64,000 nt of DNA from contig NC_016935.1 in NCBI RefSeq assembly GCF_000250655.1, forward strand, positions 3,428,001 to 3,492,000, given 5' to 3'. The stretch's first letter is position 1; each line of letters opens with the position of its first letter. The stretch is from Paenibacillus mucilaginosus 3016. Its GTDB lineage: Bacteria > Bacillota > Bacilli > Paenibacillales > NBRC-103111. The notes below the pieces were generated by a model. It was not told where the DNA came from. It worked only from the letters and a program-made list of their open reading frames with translations, and made no database searches. Positions 1 to 7,882 of this stretch are shown one piece after another. The translations under genes were made by a program, and so were the position numbers.

Positions 1-2
1 CA

Positions 3-779
3 CTGTATGCCCACGATGTCGTCCGCGGAGTCGTGGCCGTGATGCGGGATGTCACAGAGGAATACCGCCTCGACAAGGTGCGCAAGGACTTCGTGGCCAA
101 TGTCTCGCATGAGCTGCGGACGCCGCTGTCGATGCTGCAGGGCTACAGTGAGGCGCTGATCGATGACATTGCGGCGACGCCGGAGGAGCGCAAGGAGCTC
201 GCGCAGGTCATCTACGACGAATCGCTGCGCATGGGCCGGCTGGTCGCAGATCTGCTGGACCTTGCGAAGCTCGAGACCGGCAACATGGAGATGGCGTTCC
301 GGGAGCTCGACGTGCGCGTCTTCCTGAGACGCATCCAGCGCAAGTTCATGGCGCTCTCGAAGGAACGAGACATTACATTGAACTGCATCGTGCCGGAGAC
401 GGAGCTGATCCTGCGCCAGGCCGACGAGGACCGCCTCGAACAGGTGCTGACCAACCTGCTCGATAATGCGATCCGGCATACGCCGGCCGGCGCGGAGATC
501 AGGCTCAGTGCCTCCGGTACGAGGCATAAGGGCGACCCGGCCGTTCTGATCGAAGTGGCGGACCAGGGCTACGGGATACCGGCGGCCGACCTGCCTTTCA
601 TCTTCGAACGCTTCTACAAAGCGGACAAGGCGAGAACGCGCGGGGTCTCCGGCGGTACGGGACTCGGGCTCTCCATCGTCAAGAATATCGTGGAAGCCCA
701 CCGGGGTGTCGTGTCGGCCAAGAGCCAGCCGGGCCAAGGGACGACATTTTCCATCACGCTTCCGGTCCAAACTCCATAA
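3..779 (+). CDS. resE: Sensor histidine kinase ResE, C-terminal part (5' end outside window)
   Basis: This is the C-terminal 258 codons of a membrane histidine kinase; the frame is open to the window edge, so the sensor and HAMP parts lie upstream. The dimerisation/phosphoacceptor domain has the H-box SHELRTP (His codon near 108). The ATPase domain follows with N-box LDNAIRHT, G1 box DQGYGIP and G2 box GTGLGLSIV. The stretch just before the H-box ([14 protein letters not shown]) is very like ResE of Bacillales. ResE phosphorylates ResD to control aerobic and anaerobic respiration genes, and in the family it is the last gene of the res operon. A terminator follows at once, consistent with that. 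ResE rather than another PAS-HAMP kinase is inferred from similarity and from the adjacent serA. Confidence 0.85.
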   Translation: MYAHDVVRGVVAVMRDVTEEYRLDKVRKDFVANVSHELRTPLSMLQGYSEALIDDIAATPEERKELAQVIYDESLRMGRLVADLLDLAKLETGNMEMAFRELDVRVFLRRIQRKFMALSKERDITLNCIVPETELILRQADEDRLEQVLTNLLDNAIRHTPAGAEIRLSASGTRHKGDPAVLIEVADQGYGIPAADLPFIFERFYKADKARTRGVSGGTGLGLSIVKNIVEAHRGVVSAKSQPGQGTTFSITLPVQTP

Positions 780-788
780 AAACCACAA

Positions 789-827
789 GAAAGCCTCCGA
801 TTCGTCATCGGAAGCTTTCTTTTTTTG
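789..827. terminator. Bidirectional intrinsic terminator between resE and serA
   Basis: A hairpin with arms GAAAGCCTCCGAT and ATCGGAAGCTTTC is followed on the plus strand by a run of seven T. On the minus strand it is followed by a weaker T-rich stretch. It sits between the convergent resE and serA genes and can serve both. Confidence 0.85.
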
Positions 828-874
828 TTGAATGTCTTGTTTTTTTCTTGTTGTTCGTGAAACAAAAGGATGGA

Positions 875-2458
875 TTAGAGCGTCAGTTCGCGGACCTTCG
901 TCAGTTCAGGCAGCTGCTCAAGCTGGGCGATCACGTCGGTTGGCGTCTGCTTGTCGGTGGTGAGAATCATGATCGCCTGGCCGCCGATGACCTTCCGGCC
1001 TACCTGCATGGTGGCAATGTTGACGTCGTTCGTGCCGAGCAGGGTGCCGACCTTGCCGATGATCCCCGGTTTGTCCGTGTGGGAGATCAGGAGCAGGTTG
1101 CCTGCCGGTGCGATATCGACCGGATACTGGTCGATCTGGACGATCCGCTCGCCGTAGCCCGAGAGCAGGGTGCCGGCCATCAGGCGCTCTTCGTTCTTGG
1201 TCTTCAGGGTGACGGAGACCAGGTTCGTGAACGTCTTGGCAGCAGTGGACTGCTGAACGACGATGTTGATCTCGCGGGATTTGGCCAGATGCATCGCATT
1301 GACGATGTTGACTCCTTCAAGCTGCTTCTCCAGCACACCCTTGACGATGTGGCGCGTCAGCGGGGCTGTATCCACACCTGTCAGTTCGCCGGAGTAGGAG
1401 ACGACGATCTCGCTTACCGCTCCGTCGATCGTCTGGCCGAGCAGGGCGCCGAGTTTGAGGCCGAGGCCGAAGTAAGGCTGCAGGGTGTTCAGCACATTCG
1501 CAGGCACCTGCGGCATGTTGACGGCGTTCTTGAACGGCTCATCGCGGAGGATGTGAAGCACTTCTTCCGATACGTCGATCGCTACGTTCTCCTGTGCTTC
1601 TACGGTCGAGGCGCCGAGATGCGGAGTCACGATGATCTTCGGGTTGTTCAGGAACGGGTGGTCGGCACGAGGCGGCTCCTGCTCGAATACGTCGAATGCG
1701 GCGCCGGCAACGATGCCCTGGTCGATCGCTTCCACAAGCGCCATCTCGTCGATGATGCCGCCGCGGGCACAGTTGATGATCCGTGCGCCTTTCTTCATGA
1801 TCTCGAACTGAGGGCCCGAGATCATGTGGCGGGTTTCGCTCGTGAGCGGCGTGTGCACGGTAATGAAGTCGGCCACACGGCAGATCTCATCCACGGTGCC
1901 GAGCTTGACGCCAAGCTTCTCGGCACGATCTTCGGTCAGAAACGGGTCGTAGCCGCGGACTTCCATGCCGAAGGCTTTCGCACGGCGGGCAACTTCGGAA
2001 CCGATCCGGCCCATGCCGAGGACGCCGAGCACTTTGTTGCGCAGTTCCACGCCGACGAACGTCTTGCGGTCCCACTCGCCGCCGATCGTCTTCTTATAGG
2101 CTTGAGGGATGGTGCGCGCAAGCGACATCATCATGGCGAAGGTGAGCTCGCAAGTGGCGATCGTGTTGCCGTCCGGCGCGTTGATGACGACGATGCCGCG
2201 GTTGGTTGCCGCTGCGAGGTCAATGTTGTCGACGCCGACACCGGCACGGCCTACGACCTTGAGCCTGCTGCCGGCGGCCATCACACGGTCGGTAACCTTC
2301 GTAGCGCTGCGGACAAGCAGAGCGTCGTAGTCTGCGATGATGGCAACGAGCTCGTCCTCGGACAGGCCGTTCTTTTTCTCTACTTCCACATCCGGCGCGT
2401 CGTAGAGCAGTTGAATCCCCATGTCGCTGATTCCATCCATGACTAACACTTTGAACAT
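875..2458 (-). CDS. serA: D-3-phosphoglycerate dehydrogenase
   Basis: SerA oxidises 3-phosphoglycerate to 3-phosphohydroxypyruvate, the first step of serine synthesis, in the cytoplasm. The protein is 527 aa, the long form. It has an N-terminal catalytic/NAD domain with Rossmann motif GMGRIG near residue 148, the signature INCARGGIIDE with the catalytic Arg, FEQEPP with the catalytic Glu, and TPHLGAS with the catalytic His. An intervening ASB domain and a C-terminal ACT domain (about the last 75 residues) follow, the usual site of serine feedback. GGAGG precedes both a GTG at 2464 (gap 4) and this ATG (gap 10); homologues begin MFKVLV, so the ATG is preferred. The gene lies alone behind a T-box leader on the same strand. 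Confidence 0.95.
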   Translation of the reverse strand: MFKVLVMDGISDMGIQLLYDAPDVEVEKKNGLSEDELVAIIADYDALLVRSATKVTDRVMAAGSRLKVVGRAGVGVDNIDLAAATNRGIVVINAPDGNTIATCELTFAMMMSLARTIPQAYKKTIGGEWDRKTFVGVELRNKVLGVLGMGRIGSEVARRAKAFGMEVRGYDPFLTEDRAEKLGVKLGTVDEICRVADFITVHTPLTSETRHMISGPQFEIMKKGARIINCARGGIIDEMALVEAIDQGIVAGAAFDVFEQEPPRADHPFLNNPKIIVTPHLGASTVEAQENVAIDVSEEVLHILRDEPFKNAVNMPQVPANVLNTLQPYFGLGLKLGALLGQTIDGAVSEIVVSYSGELTGVDTAPLTRHIVKGVLEKQLEGVNIVNAMHLAKSREINIVVQQSTAAKTFTNLVSVTLKTKNEERLMAGTLLSGYGERIVQIDQYPVDIAPAGNLLLISHTDKPGIIGKVGTLLGTNDVNIATMQVGRKVIGGQAIMILTTDKQTPTDVIAQLEQLPELTKVRELTL

Positions 2459-2528
2459 TTTCACGATACCTCCATTTTTTTCTTCCTTGGTCTGATGTCC
2501 TTGCTGACTTCCCTTTTTAACCTACAAC

Positions 2529-2618
2529 TTTTGCGTTGTAAAAACCGCGGTGGAGCCTCAGGCCAAACTTCCTGCGGCCGTGAAGGAGGGGATCCACTCC
2601 GCTTTTTGCAACGCAAAA
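2529..2618. repeat. Long inverted repeat between the serA T-box terminator and serA
   Basis: The left arm TTTTGCGTTGTAAAAA (2529-2544) is complementary to TTTTTGCAACGCAAAA (2603-2618) at 15 of 16 positions, the odd one being a possible wobble. A 58-base interior itself contains short complementary pieces (TGGAG/CTCCA). In the serA transcript its first arm starts inside the T-run of the T-box terminator. Confidence 0.7.
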
Positions 2619-2905
2619 AACTCCCCGATCCCGACACGACTAGCGTATACAAGGGACGAGGAGTTACTGATCTCGTGGTACCACCCTAATTCGCTGCACG
2701 CTCGCGCGGACAGCCTCAAGGGTCTGCCTGATGGACAGACCTGGAAGGGTAACGGCTTCCGGCCGGCTGGGACTACTGTAAAGTTCGCCTCAGCAACTCA
2801 GGAGTGCTCCGCATATCGAGAACGACCCGGTTCGCACCGACCACCGGCTCTCTGAACGTTTCGGACTATGCTTGGCTCCGTCATAGCATGTTAGATCTAA
2901 AATTT
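2615..2905 (-). promoter_or_regulatory. T-box riboswitch, probably serine-specific, upstream of serA
   Basis: On the minus strand the conserved T-box sequence AGGGTGGTACCACG lies at 2687-2674. It is followed by a terminator stem, CTCCTCGTCCC pairing with GGGATCGGGGAG, then TTTTTT (2663 down to 2615). Upstream is a Stem I with the typical GAGAGCCGGTGGTCGGTGCGAACCGG-type apical region (about 2850-2825). In the specifier region the codon in the expected place before ACTCCTGAG is AGC (2808-2806), a serine codon. This fits control of serA by uncharged tRNA-Ser: readthrough when serine is short. The T-box identity is clear; the exact specifier is inferred by pattern. Confidence 0.9.
2621..2663 (-). 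terminator. T-box terminator hairpin before serA
   Basis: Arms CTCCTCGTCCC and GGGATCGGGGAG enclose a 20-base loop and are followed by six T on the minus strand. It is mutually exclusive with the antiterminator formed by the T-box sequence just upstream. Confidence 0.85.
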
Positions 2906-2912
2906 TCATTAG

Positions 2913-2940
2913 CTTATCATGCGGATGCGGACCTAGTCAA
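2913..2940 (-). promoter_or_regulatory. Putative sigma-A promoter of the serA T-box transcript
   Basis: On the minus strand TTGACT (2940-2935) is separated by 16 bases from GATAAG (2918-2913), directly upstream of the T-box Stem I. The -35 is good and the -10 is only partial. The stretch from here to the rhodanese gene at 3229 shows nothing else I can support. Confidence 0.45.
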
Positions 2941-3228
2941 TAGGTTTCGCACCGCTCAGCCGAATCATCCGAAAGCAGGCAGTTGAAAGGAATGTCCGAA
3001 CATTCGGGCGGATGTATACTGTTATTGTAAGTCTATTGGCCGAAAAACGCAATAAAAAATCGGATATTTACATAAAATTCACGAGTTTGATGAAATGTGA
3101 CGGCGAGAAGGCTCCCCAAAGCCGGCGCGGTCCCGTCGATCGGCTCCCCGCCCGAGTTTTCGGGCGTCGCTGCGCATGGTATGATAGGAAAAGCAGCGCA
3201 AAGTCTGCCCGGACAGGAGGGAAAAAAG

Positions 3229-3555
3229 ATGACGGATATTCAGCGGATCGATCCCGCCGCCTTTCAGGAAATGCTGGAGGGAGGAGAGCTCGAGGGCCAG
3301 ATGATCCTGGATGTACGGGAGCCTTACGAATGGGAATACTATCACGATGACCGCGCGGTGCTTATGCCGATGAACACGATTCCGGCACGGATGGAGGAGC
3401 TCCCCAGGGACCGGAGCATCTACGTGGTATGCGCCCATGGGGTGCGCAGCGTCAACGTCTGCTTGTATCTGCGCCAGCAGGGCTTCGATAATCTGGTGAA
3501 CGTCGACGGGGGAATGGCGGCCATCGCCTCGCTCCGCGGCTTCCAGTACGACTGA
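3229..3555 (+). CDS. Rhodanese-like domain protein
   Basis: A 108-aa single-domain rhodanese of the type that carries sulfur as a persulfide on one cysteine. Visible are LDVREPYEWE (the CH2A-like motif) near residue 27 and the active-site loop CAHGVR (Cys-x4-Arg) near residue 69. The length equals one rhodanese domain, with no signal peptide or membrane segment, so it is probably cytoplasmic. AGGAGGG about 7 bases upstream decides the ATG at 3229 over longer in-frame starts. It is monocistronic. The sulfur donor and acceptor cannot be told from sequence. Confidence 0.88.
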   Translation: MTDIQRIDPAAFQEMLEGGELEGQMILDVREPYEWEYYHDDRAVLMPMNTIPARMEELPRDRSIYVVCAHGVRSVNVCLYLRQQGFDNLVNVDGGMAAIASLRGFQYD

Positions 3556-3586
3556 ATCAGCTGCGTACCGGCTGAAGAATACAAAA

Positions 3587-3611
3587 ACCGCGGTCCATTT
3601 GGGGACCGCGG
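3587..3611 (-). terminator. Intrinsic terminator of the 3632-4540 gene
   Basis: A perfect hairpin CCGCGGTCC/GGACCGCGG is followed on the minus strand by TTTTTGTA. On the plus strand there is no T-run, so it mainly serves the minus-strand gene. Confidence 0.75.
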
Positions 3612-3631
3612 CTTGCGGCTTGCATAGCCTC

Positions 3632-4540
3632 TCAGTTGGTGAAGAAGGGCAGCTGCGGCAGGGTTTCGCTGCCGTAGCGCTTGTCCTTTCCGCGCAGGAA
3701 GTCACCCGGACGTACCGCTTCCGTGGCTACGAGCATGTCCATGACCTGCTTGACCTGCCCGATGCCCATGTTCTTCGCCTGGCCGCTTGAGGCCATCTCG
3801 TCGATGCGGATCGTCAGATCCTGGGGCGTGAATGCCTGGAACACTTTGCTGGACAGCATGAGCTGGGCGGCATAATCGTTTTTCGTGTTGAGAGGCAGGG
3901 CATTCCAGTCCGACAGACTCAGATTCTGGCTCACATCGATCGCCGCGAACTGCGGGTTCACGGACTGGTTCCATAAGATAATGGAGCCGTAATACTCCTT
4001 CTCGGCCTTGAGCGCGTAATTCTTCGCTTCATTCAGATAAGCATCGCCTGCGATGCTCTTCAGGAACTCACCGTGCGATTGGCTGCCCGCTTTGGAGGAG
4101 AGGCCTCCCAGTCCCTCGCTGAACAGCTTGAGGCTTCTCATATAGTCCGTATGCGCATCCTTGAGCATAGGGGAGGAGTCGGGCATGGTTTTGCTCCCGA
4201 GCACGGCATAGGTTTCATCTGCAAGCTTCTTCAGCTCCTTGACCATGCCGGCCGGATCGATGGAACCGCTCTGGAGATCGTCGGTCTTCTCGAACCAGCT
4301 CTTGTGAAATTCCCTGTAGGGCTGGTAGATGGTATGATAGAACGAGACCAGATACTGCTGGTGGTACGCGGTGAACCCGTGTTCCTCTTCATTCTTTTTG
4401 ACGATCAGCGCCTCGTATTTCGCGTCCGACTTTTGCTGTCCTAGCTTCAGCCCGAGAAAGAAGGCGCCGAGAGCCACGACCAGCATGAAGATAAACGTTA
4501 CGACATACAGGTAGTCCGAACCACTGAGACGTTTTTGCAT
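3632..4540 (-). CDS. Membrane-anchored hypothetical protein
   Basis: A 302-aa protein I do not recognise. It starts MQKRLSGSD followed by one hydrophobic segment (about residues 11-33, YVVTFIFMLVVALGAFFLGL), then a long, soluble, mostly helical region with many Lys/Glu and Tyr residues, as in an anchored extracellular domain. GGAGGTG nine bases upstream decides the ATG at 4540. The gene is divergent from the CPBP-family gene at 4623, with only about 80 bases between them for both promoters. A hairpin terminator follows. A role in the cell envelope or sporulation is possible but is only a guess from topology. Confidence 0.7.
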   Translation of the reverse strand: MQKRLSGSDYLYVVTFIFMLVVALGAFFLGLKLGQQKSDAKYEALIVKKNEEEHGFTAYHQQYLVSFYHTIYQPYREFHKSWFEKTDDLQSGSIDPAGMVKELKKLADETYAVLGSKTMPDSSPMLKDAHTDYMRSLKLFSEGLGGLSSKAGSQSHGEFLKSIAGDAYLNEAKNYALKAEKEYYGSIILWNQSVNPQFAAIDVSQNLSLSDWNALPLNTKNDYAAQLMLSSKVFQAFTPQDLTIRIDEMASSGQAKNMGIGQVKQVMDMLVATEAVRPGDFLRGKDKRYGSETLPQLPFFTN

Positions 4541-4622
4541 AGGAAGCACCTCCTGCTGACAATCTGTTTCATTTTGGGTTGTTTGCAAAGTATAGGGAAT
4601 TTTGTCGAAAAAGGGAAACCAA

Positions 4623-5222
4623 ATGAAAAAATTCAATTTCAAGCTCAAAGATCTGAAATTCCGCAGGGTGGACGTCCACGAACTTGATGACCGGATGCTG
4701 CTGGTCAACCTGTATATGACGCAGGGGCTTGTGCTCCTGATCGCGGCCGTCATCATGCTGTTCCAGAAACCCTCGCTCGGCAGTCTCTTCTCTATCGACA
4801 ACCCTGGTACCATCCTGATCTGGGGGGGCTCCTTCGCCCTCATCGTGCTGGCGGCGGATCTGCTAATCTCCCGCTGGGTGCCGCCGGAGGTGACCGACGA
4901 CGGGGGGGTCAACAAGATGATCTTCGGGAACCGGGCGCTGTGGCATATCGCGCTCCTGTCCCTCATCGTCTCGATCTGCGAAGAAGTGCTGTTCCGCGGC
5001 GCCATCCAGGCGGCCTGGGGGCCTTATTGGACGAGCATCCTGTTCGCCGCCATTCATATCCGGTATCTTCAGCACTGGCTGATGACCGGTCTGGTATTCA
5101 GCATCTCCTACGGGCTCGGCTGGATCTATATCCAGACCGGCTCGCTGTGGACGCCGATTTTCGCCCATTTTCTGATCGACTTCTTGATGGGCTGTATTCT
5201 TCGCTATAGGAGAGAAGAATAG
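4623..5222 (+). CDS. CPBP-family intramembrane metalloprotease (CAAX protease-like)
   Basis: A 199-aa polytopic membrane protein with all the motifs of the CPBP/Abi family: EEVLFR (EExxxR) near residue 124, FAAIH (FxxxH) near residue 142 and HFLID (HxxxD) near residue 182, which form the metal site inside the membrane. Family members include prenyl-protein proteases and bacteriocin self-immunity proteins; the substrate here is unknown. AAGGGA eight bases before ATG 4623 favours it over an in-frame TTG at 4602. Directly followed, with no gap, by a small membrane protein, so the two are probably co-translated. Confidence 0.85.
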   Translation: MKKFNFKLKDLKFRRVDVHELDDRMLLVNLYMTQGLVLLIAAVIMLFQKPSLGSLFSIDNPGTILIWGGSFALIVLAADLLISRWVPPEVTDDGGVNKMIFGNRALWHIALLSLIVSICEEVLFRGAIQAAWGPYWTSILFAAIHIRYLQHWLMTGLVFSISYGLGWIYIQTGSLWTPIFAHFLIDFLMGCILRYRREE

Positions 5223-5444
5223 ATGAACCGCAAACCATACCTGCCCGCGGAAGGGCAGAGGGGGCAGGCGGAGAGACCGGGAACCGGCCCCGCCGTACCT
5301 GACGACCACTACCTTCCCCCGCGTAAAACCGTGCATCCGACCGAAAAAGAAAAATGGCTTCCTCTCTTTTATCGGTCGCTGCTTTGGATTTTTGTACTCT
5401 TAGTTATCGGACTTTTATTTTGGGGTTATCAGAGGCTTTATTGA
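5223..5444 (+). CDS. Small single-pass membrane protein
   Basis: A 73-aa protein beginning at the base after the stop of the CPBP protease gene. The N-terminal half is hydrophilic and rich in Pro and Arg. One transmembrane segment (about residues 51-69, SLLWIFVLLVIGLLFWGY) lies at the C-terminus. No family is recognised. The tight coupling suggests a partner or co-regulated product of the protease, which is inference only. Confidence 0.65.
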   Translation: MNRKPYLPAEGQRGQAERPGTGPAVPDDHYLPPRKTVHPTEKEKWLPLFYRSLLWIFVLLVIGLLFWGYQRLY

Positions 5445-5481
5445 GGAGATCCGGGGCCATGACCGGCCCCAAGGATCAGGG

Positions 5482-6372
5482 TTATTCGGAGAGGAGTTCG
5501 GCAGGGTCGGCGAAATGATAGCCCTGCCCGGCCAGCCGGGTCAGCAGCGTGTCCAGGGCCTCGGCCGTCCAGGGAAGCTCATGCATCAGGATATTGCTGC
5601 CGGGACGAAGCTGCTCCAGCACATTCGTAACGACCTTTTGCGGGTCGTTTTTTTGCGTGGTCATCTCCCAGTCCTTCGATCCATTGGACCAGGTCATGTA
5701 GAGCAGCTTCTGCGTCTTGGCTTCCGCACGGACCGCTTCCCCGCCGGAGCCGAACGGAGGACGGAAGAAGCGCGGCGCTTTTCCGGTCAGCGCTTCCACT
5801 TCCTTCTGCACATCCCCGATCTGGCGCTTCACGCTGTCCGCGCTTTCTTTCGCCAGGTCGATGTGGTCCCAGGAGTGATTGCCGACCGTATGGCCCTGCT
5901 CGTGGATCAGCTTCAGCAGTTCGGGCTTCTGCCGGACACGGTAGCCGTTGACGAAGAAGATCGCCTTGGCCTTGTGCCGCTCGAGCGTGCCGAGGAGCGA
6001 CTCCAGCACGTCCCGGTCCTTCGGTCCGTCGTCGAACGTAAGCAGCACGGCTTTCGCGGGTGCGCCCGAGCCCTCGACCGGCTGAATATCATAGGTTCGC
6101 GGATTCATCTTGTACCGCTTCACGGCGGCCTCAGGCCGGGCTTCCGGCGCCGCGGCCGGCGGGGGCGGGGCTGCAGAGGTGCTGCCCGGAGCCGGTTGTG
6201 GAGAGGCGGGTACGGCGTCTTGGACCGGCTGGCTGCCGGCATCGGCTGGCTGCCCGGCGGACGGTTTCACGGGAGAGCCGGGGACACCGGAAGCAGAGGG
6301 GGCCGCCCCCTGGCAGGAGGCCAGCAGGATCGCCGCCCCCATCGGGAGGATCAGGCTCATTCGTGACGGCAT
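5482..6372 (-). CDS. Polysaccharide deacetylase family lipoprotein
   Basis: A 296-aa secreted protein with an N-terminal signal and lipobox LASC (Cys near residue 20), then a Pro/Ala-rich linker to about residue 85. A NodB-homology domain follows with motif 1 TFDDGPKD, motif 2 HSWDH (metal-binding His) and motif 3 RPPFG. These are the metal and catalytic residues of CE4 enzymes that remove acetyl groups from peptidoglycan or other N-acetylated glycans at the cell surface. GAGGAG upstream supports ATG 6372. It is convergent with the small membrane protein gene. The exact glycan cannot be told; a PdaA/PgdA-like or spore-cortex role is possible. Confidence 0.88.
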   Translation of the reverse strand: MPSRMSLILPMGAAILLASCQGAAPSASGVPGSPVKPSAGQPADAGSQPVQDAVPASPQPAPGSTSAAPPPPAAAPEARPEAAVKRYKMNPRTYDIQPVEGSGAPAKAVLLTFDDGPKDRDVLESLLGTLERHKAKAIFFVNGYRVRQKPELLKLIHEQGHTVGNHSWDHIDLAKESADSVKRQIGDVQKEVEALTGKAPRFFRPPFGSGGEAVRAEAKTQKLLYMTWSNGSKDWEMTTQKNDPQKVVTNVLEQLRPGSNILMHELPWTAEALDTLLTRLAGQGYHFADPAELLSE

Positions 6373-6559
6373 GTGAGTTCGCTCCTCTCTGACAGATATT
6401 GTAACGGTAGATGCGGCGGATTTTGGGGTAATCTTCGTTCCAAAGGCGGTGTACGCGCCTTAAGGCTTCCTTATTTTATCATGCATGCCAGCGGCCCTCC
6501 TAACGGAAAATAAGTTTCGAATACGAAATTAACGCATACGAAATTACGGAGGGATCCCA

Positions 6560-6901
6560 ATGAAGCTGAGTTCGTTTCTGCTGGGCGGGCTGGTTGGAGC
6601 CGCCGCAGCCGTCTACTTGTCCAACCGCAGAGGACCGATGCTCTTATCCGCTTTGAGCAGCAGCGACGCGATGAACAACCTGCTGTCCGGCGGGCAGGAG
6701 AAGAAAGAGAAGCCGAAGCGTTCGGAGAGCAAAGCCGCTTCTTCGCGCTCGAAGAAGGAGAGCGGGATCGAGGATGCGCTTTCCGCATCGGATGGCCTGA
6801 GCAAGGTGGAAGACATAGTGAAGAAAGACCCCGCTCTGTCCGCTACGGTGGCTGAGATCCTGGCAAGCAATCAGGCGAAGGAAGAGCACCGCGCCCACTG
6901 A
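6560..6901 (+). CDS. Small YtxH-like membrane-anchored protein
   Basis: A 113-aa protein with one short N-terminal hydrophobic segment containing GGLVGAAAAVYLS (about residues 5-21), then a highly charged Lys/Ser/Glu-rich region. This organisation resembles YtxH-type stress proteins, but I see no firm signature. GGAGGGATCCCA before the ATG gives a good ribosome binding site. A strong terminator follows at 6924, so it is probably monocistronic. Confidence 0.7.
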   Translation: MKLSSFLLGGLVGAAAAVYLSNRRGPMLLSALSSSDAMNNLLSGGQEKKEKPKRSESKAASSRSKKESGIEDALSASDGLSKVEDIVKKDPALSATVAEILASNQAKEEHRAH

Positions 6902-6923
6902 TTCCGCGCCGGTTTGCGCTTCA

Positions 6924-6966
6924 AGACAGGGCCGTCGCTCTTACCGGGGCGGCGGTCCTGTCTTTT
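6924..6966 (+). terminator. Intrinsic terminator after the 6560 gene
   Basis: Arms AAGACAGG-CCG-CGC and GCGGCGGTCCTGTCTT are followed by five T. Confidence 0.85.
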
Positions 6967-7131
6967 TCCGCAAATGAAGCTTAAATTTAGGGGGATAACC
7001 GTTCTTTTCTTTGACGTTTGTGATATAATAGTCGTATCATGGAATACAAGCTGTTAACTCACGTTCATATCTCACCTTTGAGAACCTATTTTCATAAGCT
7101 GTTAATACAGTCGGCAAGGGAGGAATCCAGT

Positions 7132-7734
7132 ATGAAAATGGAGCGTTTAAGTCAGGACAAGATACGGATATTCCTCACATTCGATGACTTAACGGAGCGG
7201 GGCATTCATAAGGATGACATGTGGAGAGAGATCCCCAAGGTTCATGAGCTGTTTAGTGAAATGATGGACCAAGCCTATATGGAGCTTGGCTTTGACGCTA
7301 CAGGACCGCTTGCCGTTGAAGTTCTTGCCATGCCGGCTCAAGGGATGATGGTGATTGTAACCAGAGGGAAGATGAATCTCACTCACGGAGATGACACGCT
7401 TGAGGATGAAATGGAGGAAGTGTACGAGCTGGAAGTGACGATGGACGAAACCGACCAGATCACGTACGCCTTCCATGATTTTGAAGACCTGCTCCGTATG
7501 GCGAAAGTAATTAACCCGCTTCTGATTGATGGGGGAACGTTATATTCGTTTAAGAACAAGTGGATCCTGCTGCTCGATGCAGTGGATATGGAAGAGAAGC
7601 GCCTGCAGTCAATCGTTGCAGTGCTGTCCGAATTCGGCGAATCGACTTCCGTGACTCAAGCCATGCTTGAGGAATACGGGAAGACGGTGATCGAGTCCGA
7701 TGCGGTCAAGGTGCTCTGCGCCAAATTCCAATAG
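7132..7734 (+). CDS. mecA: Adaptor protein MecA
   Basis: A 200-aa adaptor that in Bacilli delivers ComK and other substrates to the ClpC-ClpP protease and stimulates ClpC. The N-terminal domain begins MKMERLSQDKIRIFLTFDDL, characteristic of MecA substrate-binding domains. A middle acidic stretch (DDTLEDEMEEVYELE) links to the C-terminal ClpC-binding domain. Length is close to the usual 200-218 aa. AGGGAGG upstream selects ATG 7132. In the 5' region the sequence AAGCTGTTAA occurs twice about 50 bases apart (near 7047 and 7097), outside the coding part. Cytoplasmic. Confidence 0.9.
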   Translation: MKMERLSQDKIRIFLTFDDLTERGIHKDDMWREIPKVHELFSEMMDQAYMELGFDATGPLAVEVLAMPAQGMMVIVTRGKMNLTHGDDTLEDEMEEVYELEVTMDETDQITYAFHDFEDLLRMAKVINPLLIDGGTLYSFKNKWILLLDAVDMEEKRLQSIVAVLSEFGESTSVTQAMLEEYGKTVIESDAVKVLCAKFQ

Positions 7735-7802
7735 AACAACCAGCCCGGCGGGCGTCGGCGCTCCAAGAGATTTGCGCATGAAGAAACAAGCTGTAGACAT
7801 GG

Positions 7803-7849
7803 TAAAGCATTCAACAAAAACGTCCGTTTTTGGGGAATGCTTTTTTTGC
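7803..7849 (+). terminator. Intrinsic terminator after mecA
   Basis: AAAGCATTC and GAATGCTTTTTTT pair around an interior that can also pair (AAAAACG/CGTTTTT). Confidence 0.8.
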
Positions 7850-7882
7850 GGAATTCGGTTATTGACAGGAGGAAGAGAGAAC

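Noticed and set aside
848-2446. A 532-codon plus-strand frame opposite serA
   Set aside because: Exact shadow of serA with the same low-complexity composition and no ribosome site.
2997-3008. CCGAACATTCGG palindrome resembling a LexA/DinR box
   Set aside because: The right half does not match the GTTC half-site, and no damage-response gene is adjacent.
5453-5472. GGGGCC/GGCCCC hairpin between convergent genes
   Set aside because: No T-run on either side, so it is not called a terminator.
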